This document shows, piece after piece, positions 45,351-54,359 of a stretch of 64,000 bases of DNA. The notes beneath the pieces were generated by a model. It was given only the letters and a program-made list of their open reading frames with translations. It ran no database searches and was not told the origin of the DNA. The translations under genes and the position numbers were made by a program. Each line of letters starts with the position of its first letter. Positions within the stretch are counted from its first letter, which is position 1. Origin of the DNA: Sphingomonas sp. dw_22 (lineage in GTDB: Bacteria; Pseudomonadota; Alphaproteobacteria; Sphingomonadales; Sphingomonadaceae); NCBI RefSeq assembly GCF_018449795.1, contig NZ_JAAVVE010000007.1, positions 62,001-126,000 on the forward strand, written 5' to 3'.

Positions 45351-48011
45351 ATGGTTTTCGCGCGTTCCTGGCTGGCACGGATGCTGCTGGCCTGCCTGAT
45401 GCTCGCGTTGCCGTCCGTCCCGGCATCGGCCGATCCGGGCCGGACCGAAGTGTCTCTCGCCCAGGGTTGGCGCTTCCATCTCGGCGCCGTGACAGGCGAT
45501 GCCACTGCGCCGTCGTTCGACGATAGCGGCTGGGAACGCGTGGCGGTGCCGCACACCTGGAACAAGGTGGGCAATTACGGTGAGGCGCGCCGCCCGGACG
45601 CGAACGTCACGCGCGGGGTCGGCTGGTATCGCCTCAAGTTCCAGGCGCCCCAGGCGACCACCGACAAGCGCTTCTATCTCCAGTTCGATGCCGCGAGCAT
45701 CGTCTCCGAAGTGTGGCTCAACGGCCGGAAGCTCGGCGGCCATGCCGGCGCGTTCAGCCGCTTCCGGCTCGACGCCACCGCCGCGATCCGCCGCGGCGGC
45801 GACAATGTGCTGACCGTCAGGGTCGACAATTCCAAGCCCGAGCCCGGCAGCGCCACCGAGTTCGTCGTGCCCATCTCGGGCGATTTCTTCATGTATGGCG
45901 GGCTCTATCGCCCCGTCGCGCTGATCGTGACCGGCGCGGCGCATGTCGACCTGCTCGATCATGGCGGCCCCGGCATCTACGGCCATGTGACCAGCCTGAG
46001 CGACGCGAGCGCCGGCGTCGCCGTGCTCACGCGCCTGCGCAACGAAGGCGCGTCCGCCACGAACCTCACCGTGCGGACCCTGGTGGCCGATGCGCAGGGC
46101 CGCGAAGTCGCGCGCACCGAGCGCCGCGTGCAGGTGCGGCCCGGCGCCTTGGCCGAAAGCCAGGCCGATCTCGCCATCGCGTCGCCGCATCGCTGGGACG
46201 GCACCGCCGATCCCTATCTGTATCGCGCCACCGTCGAGGTGATCGGCGCGAAGGGCGCCGTGCTCGATCGCGTGGCGCAGCCGCTCGGGCTGCGCACCGT
46301 CGCGGTCGATCCGAACCGCGGCTTCATCCTGAACGGCAAGCCGCTCAAGCTCCACGGCGTCACCCGCCACCAGGACCGGCAGGACAAGGGCTGGGCGCTC
46401 TCCAACGCCGATCATGCCGAGGACATGGGGCTGATCCGCGAGATGGGCGCGAACAGCGTGCGGCTGTCGCACTACAACCATGCCGAGCCCTTTTACGACC
46501 TGGCCGATCAGGACGGCATGATCCTGTGGGCCGAGCTGGGGCTGGTGAACCTCGCCTCGATCCCCGGCAAGGCCGATACGCCGCCCGAGATGAAGGCGAG
46601 CGCCGAGGCGCAGCTCGTCGAGCTGATCCGCCAGAATTACAACCATCCCTCCGTCGCCTTCTGGTCGATCGGCAACGAGATCACCAACTGGGCGTCGAAG
46701 GGGATCACCCCTTCCAACGCGCAGCCGCTGATGAACGCGCTCGACGCGCTGGCGCATCAGGAGGACAAGACCCGGCCGACGACGATCGCGGTATGCTGCG
46801 AGACGCTGCCCGGCGAGAAGGACGACGGGCGCGACCGCACTTCGGGCACCGCCGATACGGTCGGCTACAACCATTATTTCGGCTGGTACGGCGCGGGCGG
46901 AGTCGAGAGCGCCGCGCGGCTCGGCGAAGTCATGCTGGGGCTGCACAAGGAGCGTCCGAACCAGCCGGTCGGCGTCGGCGAATATGGCGCGGGCAGCGCC
47001 GTCACCCAGCATACCGACAATGTCCATGGCGGCCGCGTCGAGAGCATCGCCCGGCCTCAGCCCGAGGAATATGAGGCGGCGGTCCACGAAGTCGCGTGGA
47101 AGAGCATGGCGTCCTTCGATTTCCTCTGGGGCACCTATGTCTGGCAGATGTTCGACGCCACCAGCGACCTGCGCTTCGAAGGCGACAGCACCGACATCAA
47201 CACCAAGGGGCTGGTGACCTTCGACCGCAAGACGCGGAAGGACGCCTTCTATTTCTACAAGGCGGCCTGGACGACCGCGCCGATGATCTACCTGACCAGC
47301 CGCCGCTATGTGGACCGTGCCTATCCGGTGGTCGACGTGCGGGCCTATAGCAACGCGGCGAAGGCCAGCCTGACGCTCAACGGCCGTGCGATCGGCAGCG
47401 TGGCCTGTGCCGACCATATCTGCACCTGGCCGGGCGTGCGGCTCGATCGCGGCGACAATGTGCTGGCGGCGAGCGTCGAGGGGGCGAGCGATCGCATCAC
47501 CTGGCGCTATGCCGGCCCCGACCGCGCGCTGCATATCCGCGCGGGCACGCTGACCGGCGCGACGCTTGCCGACGGCACCCGCTACGGATCGGACGACTTC
47601 TTCGACGGCGGCACCGGCATCACGCTCAATCCCTATAAATATGCGCTCTACGTGATGCCCAAGCCCGAAAAGGGAACCCGGCAGGTGCTGGGAACGCAGA
47701 CGCCCGATCTCTATGCGAGCTGGCGCAGCGGCGCGCGCTTCAGCTACGCGCTGCCGCTGCCGAACGGGCGCTACAAGGTGACGCTGCACCTGTTCGATCC
47801 GGTCGAGACGGTGGCCGGCAAGCGCGTCTTCACCGTGACGGCGGGCGGCGGCAAGCCGGTGACGATCGATCCGGTGGCGAAGGCCGGCGCGGGAATGACC
47901 GCGACGACGCTCGACCTGCCGGCGATGGTGACCGACGGCACGCTGCGGCTGGATTTCGCGGGGAAGGTGGGCGAGGCGCTGGTGTCGGCGATCGATGTGG
48001 TCGCCTATTGA
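45351..48011 (+). CDS. Secreted GH2 glycosidase with C-terminal malectin domain
   Basis: 886 residues from the ATG at 45351, which follows GGGGGAGAG. The signal is MLLACLMLALPSVPASA. GH2 domains appear in order: the N-terminal sandwich (WRFHLG, VAVPHTWNKVGN), the immunoglobulin-like domain, and the TIM barrel (LKLHGVTRHQDRQDKGWALS). Acid/base Glu443 lies in SIGNEITNW and nucleophile Glu544 in VGEYGAG. A malectin-like domain fills about 725-886. Sequence style resembles beta-galactosidases of the GH2 family. It differs from the GH2 at 37565 and lacks the terminal CBM. It acts in the periplasm and converges on the mutarotase gene. Two family-B motifs precede it, so it is probably induced with fucose/rhamnose genes. 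Confidence 0.9.
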   Translation: MVFARSWLARMLLACLMLALPSVPASADPGRTEVSLAQGWRFHLGAVTGDATAPSFDDSGWERVAVPHTWNKVGNYGEARRPDANVTRGVGWYRLKFQAPQATTDKRFYLQFDAASIVSEVWLNGRKLGGHAGAFSRFRLDATAAIRRGGDNVLTVRVDNSKPEPGSATEFVVPISGDFFMYGGLYRPVALIVTGAAHVDLLDHGGPGIYGHVTSLSDASAGVAVLTRLRNEGASATNLTVRTLVADAQGREVARTERRVQVRPGALAESQADLAIASPHRWDGTADPYLYRATVEVIGAKGAVLDRVAQPLGLRTVAVDPNRGFILNGKPLKLHGVTRHQDRQDKGWALSNADHAEDMGLIREMGANSVRLSHYNHAEPFYDLADQDGMILWAELGLVNLASIPGKADTPPEMKASAEAQLVELIRQNYNHPSVAFWSIGNEITNWASKGITPSNAQPLMNALDALAHQEDKTRPTTIAVCCETLPGEKDDGRDRTSGTADTVGYNHYFGWYGAGGVESAARLGEVMLGLHKERPNQPVGVGEYGAGSAVTQHTDNVHGGRVESIARPQPEEYEAAVHEVAWKSMASFDFLWGTYVWQMFDATSDLRFEGDSTDINTKGLVTFDRKTRKDAFYFYKAAWTTAPMIYLTSRRYVDRAYPVVDVRAYSNAAKASLTLNGRAIGSVACADHICTWPGVRLDRGDNVLAASVEGASDRITWRYAGPDRALHIRAGTLTGATLADGTRYGSDDFFDGGTGITLNPYKYALYVMPKPEKGTRQVLGTQTPDLYASWRSGARFSYALPLPNGRYKVTLHLFDPVETVAGKRVFTVTAGGGKPVTIDPVAKAGAGMTATTLDLPAMVTDGTLRLDFAGKVGEALVSAIDVVAY

Positions 48012-48023
48012 CCCGCTTTCCCC

Positions 48024-48410
48024 TCATTCGGCAGGCGGCGTATCCAGTCCCTTGTGGTCGGTGAGCCGGAAGATCCGGTCCATCGGGAACCAGGTGCCGT
48101 CCGGACCCGCCGCGGGGATCGGCTGCTGGAACTGCCGCATCCGCCTTTCCCACGATACGACCGCGGGATTGGCGGCATCCATCTTCGCCTTCTCCTCTTC
48201 CGAGAAGGAATCGCTCGCCTCGATGATCATGAACATGCGGTTCCCCGCACGATAGATCTCCATGTTCTCGATGCCGGCGTCGCGGATCGACTGGGTCACT
48301 TTGGGGAAGGTGTTCCCCACTTGGTGCCAGCGCTCATATTCGGCGATCAGCGCGGCATCGTCGACCAGGTCGAGCGCGAGGACGATGCGCCGAGTGTTGG
48401 AGCGGGTCAT
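48024..48410 (-). CDS. L-rhamnose/L-fucose mutarotase
   Basis: 128 residues of the RhaM-like mutarotase family (about 105-120 residues usual). Conserved parts are ALDLVDDAALIAEYERWH, GIENMEIYRAGNRMFMIIE and AANPAVVSWERRMRQFQQP. The His in the first block and the Tyr and Trp positions are those expected for anomer interconversion. It converts alpha and beta forms of a 6-deoxy-L-sugar so that a dehydrogenase can act. The start overlaps the SDR stop (ATGA at 48407-48410), so it is the last gene of a set running from 50185. The neighbours suggest L-fucose, though the family was first described for rhamnose. Confidence 0.85.
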   Translation of the reverse strand: MTRSNTRRIVLALDLVDDAALIAEYERWHQVGNTFPKVTQSIRDAGIENMEIYRAGNRMFMIIEASDSFSEEEKAKMDAANPAVVSWERRMRQFQQPIPAAGPDGTWFPMDRIFRLTDHKGLDTPPAE

Positions 48411-49138
48411 GCGTTGGTCCAGCCGCCGTCGATGATGTTCACCGTGCCGGTGGTATAGGCCGAAAGGTCGCTGCCGAGATAGAGCGCGAGCTCGGCGATC
48501 TCCGTGCCCTTGCCGACGCGGCCCATCGGCTGGCGGGCGACGAACTCGGCGCGGGCCTTGTCGGCATCGCCGGTGGCGGCCAGCCGCTCGTCGAGCGACG
48601 GCGACTGCACGGTGCCCGGGCAGATCGCGTTGCAGCGGACGCCCTGGGTCACGTAATCGAGCGCCACCGATTTGGTGAGGCCGATCACCGCCGCCTTGGA
48701 CGCGCCATAGACGAAGCGGTTCGCCACCCCGATCACCGATCCGGCGACCGACGACATGTTGACGATCGATCCGCCGCCGCGCGCGATCATGCCGGGCAGG
48801 AAGGCGCGGATCATCCGATAGGCGGACTTGACGTTGAGATCGAACGAGAAGTCGAAATCGGGCTCCTCGGTGGTCAGGATCGTGCCGGCATGGACGAAGC
48901 CGGCGCAGTTGAACAGGATGTCGACCTGGCCGATCTTCTCGCCGAACGCGCGGATCGCGTCGCCGTCGAGCAGGTTGAGGACATGCGTCTCGCAGCCCGT
49001 GAGCGTGGCGAGGGTCTGTTCGTTGATGTCGGCGGCGATGACGCGGGCGCCCTCGCGCGCGAACAGCTCGGCGCTGGCGCGGCCGATGCCCTGGCCCGCG
49101 GCGGTGACTATGGCGATCTTGCCTTCGAGACGTCCCAT
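48407..49138 (-). CDS. SDR, 2-keto-3-deoxy-L-fuconate dehydrogenase-like
   Basis: 243 residues, a compact classical SDR. TAAGQGIGRA binds the nucleotide, NCAG is the usual NNAG block, SSVAGS holds the catalytic Ser and YGASKAAVIG the Tyr-x3-Lys. The FNCAGFVHAGTIL and RCNAICPGTVQSPSLDERL stretches resemble the 2-keto-3-deoxy-L-fuconate dehydrogenase/BDH2-like branch. This enzyme oxidises C4 of the keto-deoxy acid to a 2,4-diketo acid. The product would be cleaved by the FAH hydrolase at 21923. It is cotranscribed with an aldo/keto reductase (21 bases upstream) and mutarotase. The same step in the L-rhamnose route is equally possible. Confidence 0.82.
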   Translation of the reverse strand: MGRLEGKIAIVTAAGQGIGRASAELFAREGARVIAADINEQTLATLTGCETHVLNLLDGDAIRAFGEKIGQVDILFNCAGFVHAGTILTTEEPDFDFSFDLNVKSAYRMIRAFLPGMIARGGGSIVNMSSVAGSVIGVANRFVYGASKAAVIGLTKSVALDYVTQGVRCNAICPGTVQSPSLDERLAATGDADKARAEFVARQPMGRVGKGTEIAELALYLGSDLSAYTTGTVNIIDGGWTNA

Positions 49139-49159
49139 CTGGATTGCTTTCCTGTTCGT

Positions 49160-50185
49160 TCAGAGAGTGGCGGGGGCCGGCTGCGGGACCGGTGCGTCCA
49201 CGCGGATCAGGCCGCGTTCCTTGAGGTCGCTCCACAGCGCGGGCGGGATGGCGAGACCCATCAGCCGCACCGCCTCGGCCACCTGGCGCGGGCTGTTCAT
49301 GCCGGGGATCACCGAGACGACCTGGGGATGCGCCAGCGGGAATTGCAGTGCGGCGGCGGCCATCGGCACGCCGTGCGCCGCGCAGGCATCCTCGATCGCG
49401 CCGACGCGGTCGATGATCGCCTGGGGCGCGGGTTCGTAATTATAATGGAGCTCGCCGCCGTGCCGCACGCCCTTGGCGAGGATGCCCGAATTATAGGGGC
49501 CGCCGAGCACGATCTTCACGTCGCGCTTCTCGCACAGCGGCAGGAAGGTCGCGAGCGAATCCTGTTCGAGCAGCGTGTAGCGGCCGGCCAGCAGGACGAC
49601 GTCGAGATCGCCTTCGCCCAGCACTTCCTCGCATATCTCATACTCGTTGACGCCGAGCCCGATCGCACCGACCGCGCCGCCGTCGCGCAGCTCGCGCATC
49701 GCCCGATAGCCGCCGTCCATGAACTCGCGGAAGCGGGCGGGGTGATCGTCGCCATGGGTGAAGCGGCCGATGTCGTGCGCGTAGAGAATGTCGATGCGGT
49801 CGCGGCGCAGCCGGCGGCGGCTCGCCTCATAGGAGCGCATGATCGAATCATAGCTATAGTCGAACACGCTCTGGACCGGCTCGGGCGTGACGAAGCCCTG
49901 GCGGAGCGCGCCGAGATCGGTGCCGGCGGGGACGGGATCGAGCCGGCGGCCAACCTTGGTCGAGAGGACCGAGGTCTCGCCCGGATCGATCTCCGGCAGC
50001 GTCGCGCCCAGCCGCTTCTCGCTGAGGCCGAAGCCGTAATGCGGCGCGGTGTCGAAATAGCGCATGCCCGCGTCCCAGGCGGCGCGGACCGTCTCGGCGG
50101 CATTCTCCTCGCTCATCGCGCGATAGAGATTGCCGATCGCCCCGGCACCGAAGCCGAGGGTTCCGAGCGCGTTGAGATCCACCAT
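49160..50185 (-). CDS. Aldo/keto reductase, L-fucose (D-threo-aldose) 1-dehydrogenase-like
   Basis: 341 residues. An aldo/keto reductase with the tetrad: Asp and Tyr in MRYFDTAPHYGFGLSEKRLG, Lys in VLSTKVGRRLDP and His in DILYAHDIGRF. Members with GMRYFDTAPHYG and a long loop belong with D-threo-aldose 1-dehydrogenases and pyridoxal dehydrogenases, which oxidise L-fucose to L-fucono-lactone using NAD(P). It would be the first oxidation in the fucose route. A perfect CTGATATATCAG palindrome lies 24 bases upstream of the ATG. Downstream genes (SDR, mutarotase) are on the same strand with little space. Confidence 0.84.
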   Translation of the reverse strand: MVDLNALGTLGFGAGAIGNLYRAMSEENAAETVRAAWDAGMRYFDTAPHYGFGLSEKRLGATLPEIDPGETSVLSTKVGRRLDPVPAGTDLGALRQGFVTPEPVQSVFDYSYDSIMRSYEASRRRLRRDRIDILYAHDIGRFTHGDDHPARFREFMDGGYRAMRELRDGGAVGAIGLGVNEYEICEEVLGEGDLDVVLLAGRYTLLEQDSLATFLPLCEKRDVKIVLGGPYNSGILAKGVRHGGELHYNYEPAPQAIIDRVGAIEDACAAHGVPMAAAALQFPLAHPQVVSVIPGMNSPRQVAEAVRLMGLAIPPALWSDLKERGLIRVDAPVPQPAPATL

Positions 50186-50208
50186 GGAGACGATCCTGCT
50201 AAAGCCGA

Positions 50209-50220
50209 CTGATATATCAG
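50209..50220. promoter_or_regulatory. Operator-like palindrome, family B (best copy)
   Basis: CTGATATATCAG is a perfect 12-bp palindrome 24 bases upstream of the aldo/keto reductase start. Near copies occur before most fucose/rhamnose-associated transcription units of the window. Confidence 0.6.
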
Positions 50221-50244
50221 CTAAAGCAATTCATACGTCAGCCG

Positions 50245-51078
50245 TCAATCGGCGATGCCGTAAAAGGCGACCCCCACGCGCTCGAAAAGATTGGCTTTCG
50301 CCTCTTCGCCGGACGGCGCGGCGAGATCGAGCGCCACCTGCACCCAATCGGCGTAACTGTCCCCGGCATGGAGCAGCACCGGCCAATCGCTGCCCCACAT
50401 CAGCCGGTCCGGGAAATGCTCGGCGAGATGGGCGACATAGGGGGCGAGGTCGGCCGCCGGCTGTCCGGGGGCCTGTTCGGTCCGGAGACCGGAGAGCTTG
50501 CAATAGAGGTTGGGCAGGGCCGCCAGCGCGGCGATGTCGTCGCGCCAGGGATCGAGCTCGCCGCGCGCCGCGAAGGGCTTGGCGCCATGGTCGATCACGA
50601 TCGGCAGGTCGGGCCAGCGGGTGGCGAATTGACGGAGCGGCGCCAGGTGGCGCGGCTGGACCAGCGCATCGAAGCTGAGGCCGTTCGCGAGCATCGCCTC
50701 GATCGACGGCGCGATCTCCGAACGCAGGATCCAGTCGCTGTCGTCGATCGACTGGAGCATCGGCCGCAGTCCGCGCAGCTTCGGCCGCGCGGCAAGCTCG
50801 GCGATCCGCGCCGGCGCATCGGGCCGTTCGAAATCGACCCAGCCGACGATCGCCTTGACCAGCGGATCGGGGCCGGCCGCTTCGAACATCCAGTCGGTGT
50901 CGCGATCGTCGGGCTGGGACTGGACCAGCACGCTTCCCACCAGTTCCAGGCCCTGTGCCGCGTCGCGCAGGTCGTCCGGCAGGAAATCGCGATGGATCGC
51001 CGGCCATTCGGCATCGGGCCAGCTCTGTCCCGGACCGCCGATCTTCCAGAAATGCTGGTGCGCGTCGAGAACCCGCAT
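50245..51078 (-). CDS. Amidohydrolase, L-fucono/rhamnono-lactonase-like
   Basis: 277 residues of the TIM-barrel amidohydrolase family that includes L-fuconolactonase and L-rhamnono-lactonase. The N-terminal MRVLDAHQHFWKIG supplies the metal-binding HxH, a central DLPIVIDHGAKPF provides His, and a late LMWGSDWPVLLHAGDSYADW supplies the Asp. It should hydrolyse the lactone produced by the aldo/keto reductase or the rhamnose dehydrogenase to the aldonate, in the cytoplasm. Its ATG overlaps the stop of the GntR gene (ATGA at 51077-51080 on the minus strand), so both are cotranscribed. It is separated from the reductase gene by a 59-base gap with its own operator. Confidence 0.86.
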   Translation of the reverse strand: MRVLDAHQHFWKIGGPGQSWPDAEWPAIHRDFLPDDLRDAAQGLELVGSVLVQSQPDDRDTDWMFEAAGPDPLVKAIVGWVDFERPDAPARIAELAARPKLRGLRPMLQSIDDSDWILRSEIAPSIEAMLANGLSFDALVQPRHLAPLRQFATRWPDLPIVIDHGAKPFAARGELDPWRDDIAALAALPNLYCKLSGLRTEQAPGQPAADLAPYVAHLAEHFPDRLMWGSDWPVLLHAGDSYADWVQVALDLAAPSGEEAKANLFERVGVAFYGIAD

Positions 51079-51776
51079 CAGAACATGCCGAGGATGCGCT
51101 GGAGCGCCGCCTGGAAATGGTTCGAGACGGCGGCTTCGGCGGCGGCCGCGTCGCGCGCCCTGGCGGCTTCGAGGATCTCGAGATGCTCGCGCAGCGTGCG
51201 CAGCGCCAGCGGCTGGGTGACCAGCCGTTCGAGGCGGATCAGCGTCACGTAATTCTTGAGGCGCCGCGCGGTTGTCTCGATCAGCGGATTGCGCAGGCTC
51301 GTAATCATGCCGCCGTGGAGCCGCTCTTCGAGCTCGCCCAGCCGATCGAGCGCTTCGGCGTCGAATCCGCTCCGCTCGATATCCTCGATCAGCGCCTTGT
51401 GGTCGGCGATCAGCGCCGCCACGGTTTCGACGCCCGCGGTCTCGGCATAGGTGCGCGCCGCCGCGCGCTCGATGATCGTGCGGAACTGATAGGTGCTGCG
51501 CGCCAGCTCCAGGTCCGGCTTCAGGAACTGGATGCCCGAGCGCGGATGGATGGTGAGCACGCCTTCCGCCTCCAGCACCCGCAGCGCATCGCGCAGCGGC
51601 TGGACGGGAATGTCGAGCAGATTCACCAGGTCGTTCTGTGAAACGAACGCGCCCGCAGGCACCTTCCGGTCGAAAAGACCCTCCAGAACCTTGTCATAGG
51701 CGATGTCGCTCAGACGACGGGTATCAGGGGCTTCGCGGGTTCCCGCCGAATTAGCCAAAGATGCCGCTTGCGTCAT
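51078..51776 (-). CDS. GntR-family regulator (FCD domain)
   Basis: 232 residues from the ATG at 51776, chosen because AGGGGAC lies just upstream; another ATG five codons earlier is possible. The winged helix (about 20-90) shows KVPAGAFVSQNDLVNLLDIP and VQPLRDALRVLEAEGVL. The FCD domain follows with RTIIERAAARTYAET and the end HLEILEAARARDAAAAEAAV. It is divergent from the enolase-family gene at 51852, and two family-B motifs lie in the 75-base gap. Together with the perfect site at 50209 this makes it the leading candidate for the family-B regulator of the deoxysugar genes. The effector is unknown, possibly an aldonate or keto-deoxy acid. Confidence 0.88.
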   Translation of the reverse strand: MTQAASLANSAGTREAPDTRRLSDIAYDKVLEGLFDRKVPAGAFVSQNDLVNLLDIPVQPLRDALRVLEAEGVLTIHPRSGIQFLKPDLELARSTYQFRTIIERAAARTYAETAGVETVAALIADHKALIEDIERSGFDAEALDRLGELEERLHGGMITSLRNPLIETTARRLKNYVTLIRLERLVTQPLALRTLREHLEILEAARARDAAAAEAAVSNHFQAALQRILGMF

Positions 51777-51786
51777 TCTGTCCCCT

Positions 51787-51798
51787 GTCATATCTCAA
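51787..51798. promoter_or_regulatory. Putative operator, family B
   Basis: GTCATATCTCAA, a weaker copy (9 of 12), next to the GntR start. Confidence 0.4.
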
Positions 51799-51806
51799 AC
51801 AGGTAA

Positions 51807-51818
51807 CTGATATTTCAA
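51807..51818. promoter_or_regulatory. Putative operator, family B
   Basis: CTGATATTTCAA, 11 of 12 positions of the consensus, in the GntR/enolase divergent gap. It starts 20 bases from the weaker copy. Confidence 0.5.
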
Positions 51819-51851
51819 TACCTGTCCAACGCCTAGAGTGTAGTGGGGAAA

Positions 51852-52985
51852 ATGCGCATAGTCGACTTCCGTATCACCCGTTTCCAGTTCCTGCGCGACC
51901 GTGTGATCGGCGACAGCCAGGTGCGCGCGGATGATGTTCATGTCGCGGCGCTCGAACTGATCGGCGAGCGCGGCGATATCGGGCTCGGTTTCGTGCAGAG
52001 CCTGTTCCATCCGCTTCCCTCCGAAGCGGAACTGGTTCGCGTGTTCCGCGAAGAGGTATGGCCGGGCCTGGAGGGGCAGGCGGCCGGCGCGCTGGCGCAT
52101 CGCGTCAATCGCCCGCGCGGCGGCAATGTCCGCCGCCTTTCCGTGCCGTTCGAAGAGGCGCTTCAACAGGCGGTGTGGGATCTCTTCGCCAAGTCGCTGG
52201 GAATGCCGCTGTGGAAGCTGCTGGGCGGCCGGCGCGATCATGTCCGCGGCTATGCCAGCGGGCTCGATTTCCACCTGCCGGACGATGATTTCTCGGCACT
52301 GTTCGAGACAGCGCTGTCTCAGGGCTTCACGGCGTTCAAGATCAAGGTCGGCCATTCCGATCTCGACCGCGACATCCACCGGCTCGATCTGCTGCGCAAT
52401 GTGGCGGGGCCGGACGCGACGATGATGATCGACGCCAACGAAGCCTGGTCGCCGAAGCAGACGATCGCGAACCTCGAAGCCATGCGCCGCGCGGGGCACG
52501 ACATCTTCTGGGTCGAGGATCCGGTGCTGCGCCACGATTTCGAGGGGCTGAAGCTGCTGCGCCAGACCGCCGGCGCGACGCTGATAAATTCGGGCGAATA
52601 TCTCGATGTGTCGGGCAAGCGCCAGTTGCTCCAGGCGGGCGGCGCCGATCTGCTCAACGTCCATGGCCATGTCACCGACGTGATGCGGATCGGCTGGCTG
52701 GCGGCGGAGTTCGGCGTGCCGATCACGCTGGGCAACAGCTTCCTCGAGATCGGCGTCAACATGGCGGTGGCGCTGCCCGAGGTCGAATGGGTCGAATACA
52801 GCTACCAGAATTTCGACCATCTCGTGGAGACGCCCTTCGCCATCCGCGACGGCAACATCCATGCGTCGCGGGCGCCCGGCCACGGCCTGGTGCTGAGCGA
52901 GGATGCGCGCCGCGACTGGCGCCGTCCGGAAATTCTCGACAAGGCCGAACTCGGCGAGGCCCCGCGCCAGATCTACCTGGGCTGA
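51852..52985 (+). CDS. Enolase-superfamily protein with atypical active site
   Basis: 377 residues from the ATG at 51852. The N-terminal capping domain and barrel are complete: GMPLWKLLGGRRD, a KxK motif in FKIKVG, metal ligands in MIDANEAW, WVEDP and NSGEYLD. The canonical mandelate-racemase Asp (usually in a QpDvsrxGG-like strand) is replaced by LLNVHGHVTD, and the usual His at the end of the next strand is replaced by PITLGNSFLEIG. The His/Asp pair is therefore missing, and the His residues of HGH may serve instead. Position beside the fucose oxidation genes suggests an L-fuconate or L-rhamnonate dehydratase. It is shorter than the 440-residue classical L-fuconate dehydratase. Activity is unproven. 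Confidence 0.8.
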   Translation: MRIVDFRITRFQFLRDRVIGDSQVRADDVHVAALELIGERGDIGLGFVQSLFHPLPSEAELVRVFREEVWPGLEGQAAGALAHRVNRPRGGNVRRLSVPFEEALQQAVWDLFAKSLGMPLWKLLGGRRDHVRGYASGLDFHLPDDDFSALFETALSQGFTAFKIKVGHSDLDRDIHRLDLLRNVAGPDATMMIDANEAWSPKQTIANLEAMRRAGHDIFWVEDPVLRHDFEGLKLLRQTAGATLINSGEYLDVSGKRQLLQAGGADLLNVHGHVTDVMRIGWLAAEFGVPITLGNSFLEIGVNMAVALPEVEWVEYSYQNFDHLVETPFAIRDGNIHASRAPGHGLVLSEDARRDWRRPEILDKAELGEAPRQIYLG

Positions 52986-53048
52986 TCCCGGGATCGCACC
53001 GCAGGCGAGGCTCCCGTCAAGAGGGGCCGGCCGGCATCGGAGAGATAT

Positions 53049-54347
53049 ATGGAAGAGACCGCCGTTCCGCCCTCGGCCGAAGGCTTCGCCAATCTGATGC
53101 ATGAGCCGGCGCATGCCGTAGGCCGCGCAAAATGGGTGCTGCTGGTTTCGCTGACCCTGGTCTTCTTCGTGCTGCTCGCGCTCTATTCGGGCGTGCTCTC
53201 GGTGCTGCTGCCCAACCAGATCCAGATGCTGGATCCGGGCGGCAAGGAGCGCAACCTTGCGATCGTCTTCGCGATCACCTCGGTATTCAGCACACTCGCG
53301 ACGCCGATCGCCGGCGCGCTTTCGGATCGCACCCGCACGCGCTGGGGGCGGCGGACGCCGTGGATCGTGATCGGCGCGCTGATCGGCGCCGCGAGCCTGT
53401 TCGCGGTGTCGCAGGTGCAGAGCTTCTGGATGATCACCGCGCTGTGGGTCGTCTCGGCGGTCGCGCTCAATGCGATGCAGGCGGCGATCACCACGATCGT
53501 CGCCGATCGCTTCCCGGAGCGCGAGCGCGGCACCGTCTCGGGCTTTGTCGGCGCCGGCATGACCGCCGGGCTCACCGCGGGTACGGTGGTGGGCGGCATC
53601 ACGGCCTCGCACCTGGTCACGGCCTATGCGCTGTTCGCCGGCGCGATCGCGGTGGTGTGCCTGTTGTTCGTGGTGCTGAACCCTGAGCCGCGGGTTCCGG
53701 TCGCCGCGCCCGAGCCCTTCCGCGCGGATTCGTTCCTCAAGAGCTTCTGGGTGAGCCCGCGCAGGCATCCTGATTTCGCCTGGGCGTTCCTGGGGCGCTT
53801 CACCATCTATATGGGCTATCAGGGCATCGTCACCTATCTGCTCTATATCCTCCAGGATCATATCCATCTGTCGATCGACGAGGCGAACCGGACGATCGCG
53901 GCGCTCTCCTCGGTCACCTTCGTCGCGCTGGTGATCTCGGGCTTCGCCTCGGGGTTCGTCTCGGACAGGATCGGCCGGCGCAAGCCGCTGGTGTTCCTCT
54001 CCAGCGTGATCATGGGCATGGCGCTGCTGGTGCCGCTGCTGCTGCCGACGGTGGAGGGCATGTACGGCTATGCGGTGCTGATCGGGCTCGGCTACGGCGC
54101 CTTCATGTCGGTCGACATGGCGCTGATGACCCAGGTGCTGCCCAAGCGCGCGGCGGGCGACGATTCCACCGGCAAGGATCTGGGCCTGCTCACCACCGCG
54201 ATCAACATCCCGCAGATCATCAGCCCGGTGCTGGCGCTGATGCTGCTCAAGGCGACCGGCAATGATTACGGCGTGCTGTTCATCGCGGCGATGGTGTTCG
54301 TGTTCGCGGGGTCGTTCTTCGTCTGGCCGATCCGGTCGGTGAAGTAA
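53049..54347 (+). CDS. MFS sugar transporter
   Basis: 432 residues, about 12 transmembrane helices. The family loop GALSDRTRTRWGRRTPWIVI between helices 2 and 3 and a second loop SDRIGRRKPLVFL place it in the major facilitator superfamily, close to sugar or glycoside transporters with SDRTRTRWGRR-type loops. Helix 1 is long and hydrophobic (VLLVSLTLVFFVLLALYSGV). It lies 63 bases after the enolase-family gene on the same strand, so it probably imports a deoxysugar or its aldonate for this set. Substrate cannot be read from sequence. GGGGAGAGGG palindromes follow. Confidence 0.85.
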   Translation: MEETAVPPSAEGFANLMHEPAHAVGRAKWVLLVSLTLVFFVLLALYSGVLSVLLPNQIQMLDPGGKERNLAIVFAITSVFSTLATPIAGALSDRTRTRWGRRTPWIVIGALIGAASLFAVSQVQSFWMITALWVVSAVALNAMQAAITTIVADRFPERERGTVSGFVGAGMTAGLTAGTVVGGITASHLVTAYALFAGAIAVVCLLFVVLNPEPRVPVAAPEPFRADSFLKSFWVSPRRHPDFAWAFLGRFTIYMGYQGIVTYLLYILQDHIHLSIDEANRTIAALSSVTFVALVISGFASGFVSDRIGRRKPLVFLSSVIMGMALLVPLLLPTVEGMYGYAVLIGLGYGAFMSVDMALMTQVLPKRAAGDDSTGKDLGLLTTAINIPQIISPVLALMLLKATGNDYGVLFIAAMVFVFAGSFFVWPIRSVK

Positions 54348-54359
54348 CGCCTGCTCTCT

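Noticed and set aside
45246-47789. Long minus-strand frame opposite the second GH2
   Set aside because: Antisense shadow of a complete GH2 with both catalytic Glu residues.
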